The translations under genes were made by a program, and so were the position numbers. A stretch of DNA of 11,376 bases, taken from positions 1 to 11,376 of the forward strand of contig CAVBMG010000102.1 of the NCBI GenBank assembly GCA_963596435.1, in the 5' to 3' direction. Origin of the DNA: COE1 sp963596435 (GTDB taxonomy: Bacteria; Bacillota; Clostridia; Lachnospirales; Lachnospiraceae). A model generated the notes under the pieces. That model had not been told where the DNA came from. It searched no databases and saw only the letters and a program-made list of their open reading frames with translations. Positions 1 to 6,493 of the stretch are shown piece after piece. Numbering within the stretch: the stretch's first letter is position 1; each line of letters opens with the position of its first letter.

Positions 1-153
1 TGTTGTCTTCGCCTGCATGGTTCCCAGCTGTTCGACTGGAATCGCAGCCACTACGACTGCCATAATCATGAAGATGGCTGCAATAGTCTTACGTACTGTT
101 CTATGCAGTCTTACATTCTTTCTCTTTCTTTTCTTTCCTGTGTTCTTTGTCAT
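1..153 (-). CDS. N-terminus of an exported protein, cut by window edge
   Basis: Only the first 51 codons lie in the window. The ATG at 151-153 follows a GGGGAG ribosome-binding site seven bases upstream. The peptide has a long basic start (many Lys/Arg in residues 3-22), then a hydrophobic stretch of about 16 residues (roughly 23-38, AAIFMIMAVVVAAIPV), then a polar region with M-Q-A-K, which may be a signal-peptidase site. This is the pattern of a Gram-positive signal peptide with an extended n-region. It starts 16 bases after the class B sortase stop on the same strand, so the two are probably co-transcribed. The second sortase of this window is followed by a sortase-anchored surface protein in the same arrangement, so this is inferred to be a sortase substrate too. 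The body of the protein and any sorting motif lie outside the window. Confidence 0.75.
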   Translation of the reverse strand, partial: MTKNTGKKRKRKNVRLHRTVRKTIAAIFMIMAVVVAAIPVEQLGTMQAKTT

Positions 154-169
154 GTTGCATCTCCCCGTT

Positions 170-1354
170 TTAATTCACCCTTTTAGCCACAACTACGAAC
201 CGTCCTTCATTCTCCTGATAATCACAGGTAGATAAGGTCAACAGCTTATCGCCATAGTTTGCAGTTACTCCAGTGTCATATAATGACAATGCCGCCATCT
301 CATTCATATAGGAATCAAATTCCTTGGCTGAGCCGGCATTGATAAATTGATAATACTTAAAGGTCACTTCTTCTTCCGAATAAACCTTTGAGCGGAACAC
401 ATACATTACTTCGTATTCCCCTTTGTTATATATGGTGTCAAACTTGATTCTTGGATGTGCCTCATAGTACGATTCATTACTGTATTTATTCAGTGTACCG
501 AACATTTTGCCCGATTGCATGTGATGTCCATACAGAATGATGTTATCGCACCCGTTCACTGCATCACATTGATAATCCATGAAGATACATCCGTTCTTGT
601 CTTCCTCCTGATTAAAGTTATGATTCAGATAGTATTCATTATTTACTGTCTGCATAACAGGATAATCAATAATTGTATCGTCAATTTTTATCCATCCGAT
701 TAGTCTTTTGTTCTTATTATATAATGTTTCATATTCTGGAAGAATATCCGGTGTCTGTGCATCCTCTTTTGTTACCTTATGAATGTTTATTTGTGAATTC
801 GCCTTTAATATATTATTTGAAGTATTTTTCAGTGCTGCCAGCGATTCAAATTCACTTGCGCTCTTAGCTGCCGATTGATAATAAAAGGCAAAATAGCCAA
901 AGCAGACAATACATATGGGAATGCATATCGTAATCAGAAGCTTTCGCCTCTTCTCTTTTCTTCGAATCTCCAGCAGAATTTCCTTCTTCATTTCCGGTGA
1001 AAGATCTTCTATCCTTATTTTTTCTTTTTTCTTTGGAGTCAGCTTCTTCTTGGCGTTCTCACGCTTCTGCTTACGTTCTTCCTTTTTACGTCTGATCTCC
1101 TCCTGCTTCTGAATCTGTTCTTCCTGAAATCTTCTATGCAGTTCATAGATATTATCGTCAAACTGTCTTCCTACAATTGATTCAAATTCAATCTGACTAC
1201 TCTTTAACTGTTGATACAGCTTCTCGACATCTTTGGGGTTATCCAGCTTCAAGTCTCGTGTAATGGAATCAATGAGCTGTTTATCCCGCTGCGCCGCCGC
1301 ATATTCCTCCGGTGTCCGGAAACGTCTGCCATCAATGGTCCATTGCAAATCCAC
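170..1354 (-). CDS. Class B sortase with long cytoplasmic N-terminal region (copy 1)
   Basis: Membrane transpeptidase that cleaves a sorting signal on exported proteins and links them to the cell wall. The 394-residue protein has a cytoplasmic N-terminal part (1-137), very charged and coiled-coil-like from about 75 to 137, a single membrane helix (about 139-159), a linker, and a class B sortase domain (about 205-394). Catalytic residues visible: His277 in YGHHM, Cys377 in TLSTC, Arg385 in EGRFVVV. The family signatures IDYPVM and FGTL are also present. The start is a GTG: AGGAAGGAAG (1363-1372) sits eight bases upstream, and the nearest ATG codons are out of frame. Residues 20-67 resemble the N-terminal part of the second sortase. 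The following gene encodes an exported protein, its likely substrate. Class is well supported; the substrate is an inference. Confidence 0.93.
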   Translation of the reverse strand: MDLQWTIDGRRFRTPEEYAAAQRDKQLIDSITRDLKLDNPKDVEKLYQQLKSSQIEFESIVGRQFDDNIYELHRRFQEEQIQKQEEIRRKKEERKQKRENAKKKLTPKKKEKIRIEDLSPEMKKEILLEIRRKEKRRKLLITICIPICIVCFGYFAFYYQSAAKSASEFESLAALKNTSNNILKANSQINIHKVTKEDAQTPDILPEYETLYNKNKRLIGWIKIDDTIIDYPVMQTVNNEYYLNHNFNQEEDKNGCIFMDYQCDAVNGCDNIILYGHHMQSGKMFGTLNKYSNESYYEAHPRIKFDTIYNKGEYEVMYVFRSKVYSEEEVTFKYYQFINAGSAKEFDSYMNEMAALSLYDTGVTANYGDKLLTLSTCDYQENEGRFVVVAKRVN

Positions 1355-1587
1355 TCTGCATACTTCCTTCCTGTTTCTCTTCTGTCATTTAACATAATCT
1401 AGTTTATTTAATTAGTTTACATATATATTATTATTTTACTATATTTTCAGTTTATTTCAAGTATTTTCGCAATTATATATTTATTTTATATTTTTTGTGT
1501 TTTATTTTTGTGTATACATAATGCCTTTTGTAACACTTTTACGCCTCTCTCATAAGATATAGAAAAACCTTTTAGGGGGTACTCAAC
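1355..1587. other. AT-rich divergent intergenic region
   Basis: This 233-base stretch separates the leftward sortase from the rightward cysteine-rich gene. About 1390-1530 is extremely AT-rich. Several TATA-like hexamers occur on the minus strand, but I could not pair any of them convincingly with a -35 box for the sortase gene. On the plus strand the right end carries the CATAAGATA box (annotated separately) and an AGGGGG ribosome-binding site at 1574-1579. I see no open frame, tRNA or structured RNA here. Confidence 0.6.
1533..1559 (+). promoter_or_regulatory. Putative sigma-K-like sporulation promoter
   Basis: AC at 1533-1534, a 16-base gap, then CATAAGATA at 1551-1559. The known Bacillus sigma-K pattern is AC, a gap of about 16-17 bases, and CATAnnnTA, so the match is good but the -35 element is short and weakly informative. 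The predicted start near 1566 leaves a leader of about 22 bases with the AGGGGG ribosome-binding site. The same 9-mer occurs again before the next transcription unit. Confidence 0.5.
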
Positions 1588-1842
1588 ATGAGTGACTTAT
1601 CAGCAAGCAATTGCGGATGCAATCAGACTATTTCTAACAACGGATGTGGATGCGGTAACAACAGCTGCAGTAACTGGATCTGGATTATCCTTCTTCTGTC
1701 CTGCTGCGGTGGATGCGGCAATAACAACAGCTGCTTCGGCGGATGTGGTAACAACAACGATAGCTGCTGCGGCAACAACTGGATCTGGATCATTCTCCTC
1801 TTCTTCTGTGGCGGATGCGGTAATAACAACGGCTGCTGCTAA
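1588..1842 (+). CDS. Small Cys/Gly/Asn-rich protein with duplicated Trp-Ile module
   Basis: An 84-residue protein with 16 cysteines (19%), mostly in GCG, CC and CGN contexts. Two hydrophobic patches, NWIWIILL at residues 29-36 and 64-71, are each followed by a Cys/Gly/Asn run, so the protein consists of two copies of one module after a short Cys-rich head. The start is secure: AGGGGGT lies seven bases upstream. I recall similar Firmicutes proteins being named after chorion high-cysteine proteins because of composition only; that name does not imply function. A sporulation-type promoter and the dense cysteines suggest a disulfide-crosslinked spore-coat or other structural component, but this is inference. 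Metal binding or a membrane role of the WIWII patches remain alternatives. The gene is followed by its own terminator. Confidence 0.8.
   Translation: MSDLSASNCGCNQTISNNGCGCGNNSCSNWIWIILLLSCCGGCGNNNSCFGGCGNNNDSCCGNNWIWIILLFFCGGCGNNNGCC
1672..1830 (+). repeat. Internal duplication in the cysteine-rich gene
   Basis: DNA encoding residues 29-47 (1672-1728) and 64-81 (1777-1830) is repeated: both copies begin AACTGGATCTGGAT and end in GGATGCGGYAATAACAAC. The nucleotide similarity indicates a recent or conserved duplication of one module. The composition also opens long reading frames in other frames and on the other strand, which are not genes. Confidence 0.8.
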
Positions 1843-1858
1843 TCCAATTCTAACCAGC

Positions 1859-1893
1859 CCAATGGGTTCAAGTAACTTGAACCCATTGGTTTT
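1859..1893 (+). terminator. Rho-independent terminator after the cysteine-rich gene
   Basis: A perfect inverted repeat, CCAATGGGTTCAAGT (1859-1873) and ACTTGAACCCATTGG (1875-1889), followed by TTTT. It starts 16 bases after the stop codon, so it should separate the cysteine-rich gene from the two genes downstream. Confidence 0.9.
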
Positions 1894-1898
1894 GTCCA

Positions 1899-1928
1899 GC
1901 ATATATCCACTATCTGCTGCATAAGATA
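1899..1928 (+). promoter_or_regulatory. Putative sigma-E-like sporulation promoter
   Basis: GCATATA at 1899-1905, a 14-base gap, then CATAAGAT at 1920-1927. The Bacillus sigma-E pattern is KMATATT, 14-15 bases, CATACAMT: six of seven and six of eight positions match with correct spacing. It lies just after the terminator and would start transcription near 1935, before the ribosome-binding site at 1949-1953. The nine bases CATAAGATA are identical to the box at 1551. Confidence 0.5.
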
Positions 1929-1957
1929 CAATGATTCGCATTAAAACTGGAGGCAAT

Positions 1958-2440
1958 ATGGAAGAACAGGATAACGACAACGACTATGTACTCGTTTTTG
2001 ACCACTTCTATACAAACAATCATATTCAGATTATGAAGACATTACTTCCCTATATAGATTCTGCTGCTATGCCCATGCTTCCAGTTATGATCAAATACAT
2101 GGAACTTCAATACACTATGAGGCTTATTAAGAAAAATGCACGACCTGAAGCTCCCGTATTATCTGCATGTTCCAAGGATTCACCAGACATTGAGACCATT
2201 TATCAGTCTATCCGTAAATATCTGGCGCCTGAGGAAGAGAAAAGCTTCCAGCAAATCATCCAACTCATGCATACTATGGATAACGTACGTCAGATGCAGC
2301 AAATGATGGAAATGTTGCAAACGATATCCGGCGATGGAGAAAATGCAACTGCTTTCCCTGATATGTCTGCGTTGGAAGGAATGTTCGATAGTGGAACAAA
2401 TATGAATGATATTATTAATATGATGAAAGCAATGAAATAG
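1958..2440 (+). CDS. Unrecognised methionine-rich protein, 160 aa
   Basis: I do not recognise this family. The start chosen is the ATG at 1958, because GGAGG at 1949-1953 lies four bases upstream; an in-frame ATG at 1931 has no ribosome-binding site and would sit at or before the predicted transcript start. The protein has no signal peptide. Nineteen of 160 residues are Met, concentrated in a helical-looking segment (residues 104-119, including QMQQMMEML) and at the C-terminus (NMMKAMK). An acidic head (EEQDNDND) precedes a hydrophobic helix-like part (22-60). Residues 81-93, IYQSIRKYLAPEE, recur in the next gene. Twelve bases separate it from that gene, so they form an operon. Expression during sporulation is suggested by the upstream promoter only. 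Confidence 0.8.
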   Translation: MEEQDNDNDYVLVFDHFYTNNHIQIMKTLLPYIDSAAMPMLPVMIKYMELQYTMRLIKKNARPEAPVLSACSKDSPDIETIYQSIRKYLAPEEEKSFQQIIQLMHTMDNVRQMQQMMEMLQTISGDGENATAFPDMSALEGMFDSGTNMNDIINMMKAMK

Positions 2441-2452
2441 GAGGATTCTATC

Positions 2453-2719
2453 ATGGATGAAAAAGAATGGATGAATGACCCTGCTCTGGAAGGAATTGAC
2501 AAGTCCAAGCTGGCTTTTCTCGAAAAACTGGTAATTAAAAGTTCTTCCATGACGCAAAAAGAAATGTTGCCTTTCCTGCTGTCTCTTTCAAAACTAAGCA
2601 GGGAAAACAACATTTCCTTTGATAAAAATGAAATACAGTTAATCTATTCTGTCATTCGGAAATATTCTACGCCTGATGATATTGCGAAAATGGAGAAGAT
2701 TTCTTCTTATTTCCAATAA
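2453..2719 (+). CDS. Unrecognised small protein, 88 aa, paralogue-like to the preceding gene
   Basis: I do not recognise this family. A strong AGGAGG (2439-2444) overlaps the upstream gene's stop codon and lies eight bases before the ATG. The protein is charged, predicted helical, with no signal peptide or membrane segment. Residues 64-76, IYSVIRKYSTPDD, match IYQSIRKYLAPEE of the preceding protein, and both have an M-L-P followed by a hydrophobic helix some residues before that motif (here MLPFLL, there MLPVMI). This suggests a shortened paralogue, or a pair that acts together. The last 53 bases overlap the 3' end of the oppositely oriented surface-protein gene, and no terminator separates the two. 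Confidence 0.78.
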   Translation: MDEKEWMNDPALEGIDKSKLAFLEKLVIKSSSMTQKEMLPFLLSLSKLSRENNISFDKNEIQLIYSVIRKYSTPDDIAKMEKISSYFQ

Positions 2720-5228
2720 GGAGCATCAACACGCCCATAGAAAACAGACCACATACCAGTAAAGTTCTGTATTCCAGTGGATCACCGGTCTTAGGAGTGG
2801 AATCTTTCACATGTCCTGCTCCAGAACCAGACCCGGAACCACTTCCACCACCGGTTGTTCCTGTCTGTTGTCCGCTGCCATCTCCTGTCGGCTGGGTAGA
2901 TATCTGTGTAATGTCTGATGTTCCCGTTCCTGTTGTGCCATTTCCTGTTGCCGAAGAACCACTACCAGAGGAGCCACCACTGGAAGAACCGTCACTTGAA
3001 GAACCACCGCCAGATGAGCCACTATCCGAAGAAGAACCACCGCCGCCGGACGAGTTACCACCATCGGAGGAGCCGCCGCCTGAATTACCTCCGTTATTGT
3101 TATTATTGTTGCCGTTATTATTGTTGTTATTGTTATTATTATTGTTGTTATCGTTATTATCTGGAACTGTTCCATTAAAGGTCAGTACGAAAGGTGAGAA
3201 ATGCCAGGTTTTGAACATAACACATTTTACACCATTATCTTCCTTTATCTTTACAATCGTAAGCTCCTCTAACTCACTTTGTGTCTTATTGTTATTATTA
3301 CTATACACTTTCATGTTATTCTTCGTCACATCCCAAGACTGCCACTGATCAGGCAACGGGAATGTAATTGTATAGTTCATAGTATTATCATAATCAGGAG
3401 TCCCGGATATTCCCTTTGTCATACTGATATCCAAATAATATATCCTTTGTTTATCTACATTAGTAAAATAGCTTTTTAATCCATTGGTTTCAGTATTCGG
3501 ACTTACTTTCACATAGTAGTTATCTGCTTCAATTCCACTGGCTGCCACATGAACGTAAGAACTGACATTGTTTATACCAGAAGCTGTATTGGAATCAAAA
3601 GAACTACTATCTACATTCATGATAACGCTTTCAGGTTTCAGATAAGAAGTATACTCAAGTTTATCATATTTACCCGCCAACTCATTTGCCTTCGCATAAG
3701 ATACCGAATTGCTCGTAGTATCTGCTGCCAATATATATACCGTATCTGCTACTGATTCCATTCCGCAGAAAGCGTCTCCTGCTATAGATGAGATGTTAGA
3801 AGGTAAGGTTACACTTCTGATACTGCTCATGTCAGAAAATGCTTTAGGCCCAATCTTGGTTACTGTATCAGGTATCTTAACATCTATCTTGCTTGAACTA
3901 CCCTGATTACCTTTATATTCATACAAATACTTGCCATCTGCACTTAATACAAATCCCTTATCGTCTGTCTTTGTCCACTTTTTATACAGGGTACGACTTG
4001 CACTTACTGTAGCATCCATATTGGTAGCAGTAAAACATTCCTGGTCTTCGTACCATGATGAGTCTGTTTCATTCCCCGTATACTCAATCTTTGATTCATC
4101 AATATTAGCAGTCAATACATCACTTAAAACATCACCCTTATTAGCTGGTGCATAAATTACTTCTGCCGATGTATCGGTATATATTCCTCCATTCAAATCA
4201 AACGTGATCGTGATGTCATTTGCCTGCCATCCCGCATACAGTGTCATATCTGATGCTACTTTCTGGTTCCAGTCAACTTCTGTCTTTGTCGCTGTACTGT
4301 CCAGATACCACTTTGTAATAGTATATCCTGGTCTTATTGGCGTATTATCAGGCTTGGGTAAAGTAGAACCAATCTTCACTTTTTTAGTCTGATTGCCATA
4401 ATCCTTTGCATCTGCCGCAATATAGGTAATCGTACACTCACTGCTTCCCAGATCCCAGGTAGCATATAATGTCATATCAGTAGTTGTCATCCTGTTGAAA
4501 TCCCAGTCCATACCATTTTCTGTCTGCCAGCTAAGAAGCGTTGCATCCTTGGTAGTGGAGTCTATTGTCAGTGTATGTTTTGAACCAGGTTCAAAACCAG
4601 ATATAGCACTCTGGTCAACTATGCCACCCGTTTCTGTATCAACTTCTCGATCCACTTCCAATACAGCTACACCATTCACATCTTTCGTATCAGCAGGAAG
4701 TGCAGGTAATGTAAAATATGAGAAAGGATATCCAAAATTAAATGTAATTGTAATCGTTGTTTTTGTATCTGCTGGTGTTGATGTGCTGCTATCATCCTGT
4801 GTCGCAACAATATCATCATAGGAGAACTGCTTACCATCTACTCTCTCCCATACTGCATACAGTTTTGTATCCGTATTGGCTATACTGCTTGCCATATCCC
4901 ATTTAGACCCCGTTGTACTGGTATCATACCAGCCATCAAACTGATATACGACAGCATCTATTGTGTATTTCTGACCTTCTTTGAGTTCAATTCTCTGTCC
5001 ACCATCTATTGTAATTTCTATCTTATCAATTCCCAATGTAGTGCCTTTTGCTACAGTTACTTTCTCAACCGATGGATTCAGATTCGTAAATCCATACTGG
5101 AAAGTCACTGTAACCTTATCTGTACTGTCAGCATTATCAGCCTGTACTGACGGCATAGGTATCTGTGACAAAAGAATCGCAAAGATAATCAAGCTCACTC
5201 CAAGTAAATTTTTCAGTCTACGATACAT
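2667..5228 (-). CDS. Sortase-anchored surface protein with InlB/Flg_new-type repeats and leucine-rich segment
   Basis: An 853-residue cell-wall protein. In order: signal peptide (1-30, cleavage probably after VQA); four Listeria-Bacteroides (InlB/Flg_new) repeats, ending LYAVWE 123-128, LYATWD 254-259, LYAGWQ 330-335 and LYKKWT 414-419; a short BspA-like leucine-rich part (about 446-490, with KIGPKAFSDM); an unrecognised, probably beta-rich region (530-685) ending HFSPFVLTF; an Asn run (691-712); a Gly/Ser linker (713-808); the sorting signal TPKTGD (811-816); a membrane helix (about 822-838); and a KKK tail. GAGGGG lies upstream of the ATG, 12 bases after the sortase stop, so the pair is co-transcribed. 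The domains suggest adhesion or surface display; the ligand is unknown. The C-terminal tail continues 13 residues past the helix. Confidence 0.93.
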   Translation of the reverse strand: MYRRLKNLLGVSLIIFAILLSQIPMPSVQADNADSTDKVTVTFQYGFTNLNPSVEKVTVAKGTTLGIDKIEITIDGGQRIELKEGQKYTIDAVVYQFDGWYDTSTTGSKWDMASSIANTDTKLYAVWERVDGKQFSYDDIVATQDDSSTSTPADTKTTITITFNFGYPFSYFTLPALPADTKDVNGVAVLEVDREVDTETGGIVDQSAISGFEPGSKHTLTIDSTTKDATLLSWQTENGMDWDFNRMTTTDMTLYATWDLGSSECTITYIAADAKDYGNQTKKVKIGSTLPKPDNTPIRPGYTITKWYLDSTATKTEVDWNQKVASDMTLYAGWQANDITITFDLNGGIYTDTSAEVIYAPANKGDVLSDVLTANIDESKIEYTGNETDSSWYEDQECFTATNMDATVSASRTLYKKWTKTDDKGFVLSADGKYLYEYKGNQGSSSKIDVKIPDTVTKIGPKAFSDMSSIRSVTLPSNISSIAGDAFCGMESVADTVYILAADTTSNSVSYAKANELAGKYDKLEYTSYLKPESVIMNVDSSSFDSNTASGINNVSSYVHVAASGIEADNYYVKVSPNTETNGLKSYFTNVDKQRIYYLDISMTKGISGTPDYDNTMNYTITFPLPDQWQSWDVTKNNMKVYSNNNNKTQSELEELTIVKIKEDNGVKCVMFKTWHFSPFVLTFNGTVPDNNDNNNNNNNNNNNNGNNNNNNGGNSGGGSSDGGNSSGGGGSSSDSGSSGGGSSSDGSSSGGSSGSGSSATGNGTTGTGTSDITQISTQPTGDGSGQQTGTTGGGSGSGSGSGAGHVKDSTPKTGDPLEYRTLLVCGLFSMGVLMLLIGNKKKSSPFSQYHQA
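2805..3092 (-). repeat. Gly/Ser-rich low-complexity linker
   Basis: Residues 713-808 of the surface protein are almost entirely Gly, Ser, Asp and Thr in repeated units such as GGGSSSD and GSGSGS. Such linkers usually hold the folded domains away from the peptidoglycan. The codon pattern opens a long Pro/Leu-rich frame on the other strand, which is an artefact. Confidence 0.8.
3093..3158 (-). repeat. AAY trinucleotide tract encoding poly-asparagine
   Basis: Twenty of 22 codons (residues 691-712) are AAT or AAC, interrupted by one Asp and one Gly codon. On the plus strand this reads as GTT/ATT triplets. The tract is imperfect, since AAT and AAC alternate irregularly, which lowers slippage, but length changes would stay in frame and would lengthen or shorten the wall-spanning linker. 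Confidence 0.85.
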
Positions 5229-5240
5229 ATAAGTCCCCTC

Positions 5241-6374
5241 TTACTTCTGTATTTTTTTCGCTATTACAACAAATCTTCCATCTTCTTTATACTTATCGCA
5301 GGTGGATAGAATCAGGCATGAATCCCCATACGCTATATCATCCAACATATACAGTGCATTCTGTGATATATTATCGTGAAAAGCTTCAAAATCCTGTTCT
5401 GTACTCATATCTATAGCATTATAATATCGAAATACATCTTCATCGGCATAGGCTACTTCTGAAAGCATTGCCGCAACTACCTTATATTCGTTTTCTTCAT
5501 ATAATGAACTGAAACGAATGGTAGGATGTTCTTCGCAGAACTGCTTGTCCTTGTATTTCTTCAAGGTTCCGAACATAACGCCAGACCTCATATTATGACC
5601 ATATATAATCAGGTTCTGACCGGATTGCATCACATCACATCGGTAATCCAGAATCAATAAACCGTTCTTATCCTTCTCTCCATTAAAATTCTTATCCAGA
5701 TAATAATTATTGTCCCCTTGTCTGGACATAACCGGATAGTCAATTTTAGTACCATCTATGGTAAGCCATCCTGAGAAATCTGCATTCTCTGAATGTAACT
5801 GCTGAAACTGTCCTAGTATCTCAGGCTGCACTTCTTCTTCCGAAGTAAGCGCTGTCTGTTGTGCTTCCAATGCCTGCGCCTTTGCCAAGGCTTCTGCTTC
5901 TCTTCTATCCTGCCACCTCTGTGTCAGTCTTGCTGTTCTGGCATCCTCTTTTACCTTCTCCTGTAATAAATAGGTATCATAATTGGTCTTCATATCCAGG
6001 AATACATTCCAGTTAAAATATACAAAGCAGACACCAAATATCATGGCAAAAATGAGTATCACCATTCCTTTATTACGTGCAAACAGCTTCTGTCTGTGAT
6101 TCTCTTTACGTTTAACAGAAGCCACCTGCTTGCGGATTCTACGCATCTGGTCTTCTGTCAAAGCTTCTGTCAGACTATCCAGAAAATCCAGTCCCAGCAT
6201 GGATTGAAACTCAATATCATATAATTTTATTTTATAATAAATCTCCTGTGCAAGTGGCACTGTAAGTTCCAGATTACCATGCATCAGAGAATCTATCATT
6301 TCTCTGTCAGCGTTTGTTTTAGTCTCTTCATCCCGAAACAATGCCCCTCGTCTATTTGTTAATGCTTCCCTCAT
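5241..6374 (-). CDS. Class B sortase with cytoplasmic N-terminal region (copy 2)
   Basis: A 377-residue membrane transpeptidase expected to anchor the surface protein encoded just downstream at its TPKTG motif. Layout: cytoplasmic N-terminal region (1-101, basic from 78), membrane helix (about 103-122), an extracellular Glu/Gln/Ala-rich linker that looks helical (about 130-195), and the sortase domain (195-377). Catalytic residues visible are His260 in YGHNM, Cys359 in LSTC and Arg367 in DGRFVV; IDYPVM and FGTL are shared with copy 1. The ATG start has GGTG only two bases upstream, which is too close. A better ribosome-binding site, GAGGTGA (6410-6416), would serve an in-frame ATT at 6399-6401, giving nine more residues, so the start is uncertain. 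Residues 24-66 resemble residues 25-67 of copy 1. Confidence 0.93.
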   Translation of the reverse strand: MREALTNRRGALFRDEETKTNADREMIDSLMHGNLELTVPLAQEIYYKIKLYDIEFQSMLGLDFLDSLTEALTEDQMRRIRKQVASVKRKENHRQKLFARNKGMVILIFAMIFGVCFVYFNWNVFLDMKTNYDTYLLQEKVKEDARTARLTQRWQDRREAEALAKAQALEAQQTALTSEEEVQPEILGQFQQLHSENADFSGWLTIDGTKIDYPVMSRQGDNNYYLDKNFNGEKDKNGLLILDYRCDVMQSGQNLIIYGHNMRSGVMFGTLKKYKDKQFCEEHPTIRFSSLYEENEYKVVAAMLSEVAYADEDVFRYYNAIDMSTEQDFEAFHDNISQNALYMLDDIAYGDSCLILSTCDKYKEDGRFVVIAKKIQK

Positions 6375-6398
6375 AACACCACGTTCACTGATTATGCT

Positions 6399-6416
6399 AA
6401 TGTTTTATGTCACCTC
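6399..6416 (-). promoter_or_regulatory. Strong ribosome-binding site with possible ATT start for sortase copy 2
   Basis: GAGGTGA at 6410-6416 is followed, eight bases later, by an in-frame ATT (6399-6401) with no stop before the ATG at 6374. The annotated ATG lies 33 bases from this site and has no well-placed alternative. Either translation begins at the rare ATT, or the ATG is used with a poor site. Confidence 0.4.
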
Positions 6417-6431
6417 ATTTGTGTTCATTAT

Positions 6432-6460
6432 AATATAAATTTTCAGAATTGTATAGTCAA
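6432..6460 (-). promoter_or_regulatory. Sigma-A-type promoter of the sortase 2 / surface protein operon
   Basis: Minus-strand TTGACT (6455-6460), a 17-base spacer, and TATATT (6432-6437). Transcription would begin near 6425, about 10 bases before the GAGGTGA ribosome-binding site, which suits the 5' leader. The spacing is ideal and the region is AT-rich. Confidence 0.75.
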
Positions 6461-6493
6461 TTTTTGAAATATTTTGTATTTTTATGTAAATAG

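Noticed and set aside
1931..1957. Earlier in-frame ATG of the 160-aa gene at 1931
   Set aside because: It lacks a ribosome-binding site and overlaps the predicted transcription start, while the ATG at 1958 has GGAGG upstream.
1600..1980. Long Ala/Val-rich open frame on the minus strand over the cysteine-rich gene
   Set aside because: It arises from the repetitive Cys/Gly/Asn codon composition of the plus-strand gene, crosses the terminator and lacks a ribosome-binding site.
3093..3158. Regular triplet array considered as a CRISPR or non-coding satellite
   Set aside because: It is in frame within the surface-protein gene, has no repeat-spacer structure, and encodes poly-Asn.
2797..3348. Pro/Leu/Glu-rich 183-codon open frame on the plus strand
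   Set aside because: It is antisense to the Gly/Ser and Asn linkers of the surface protein; the low-complexity composition explains it and no start signal is present.
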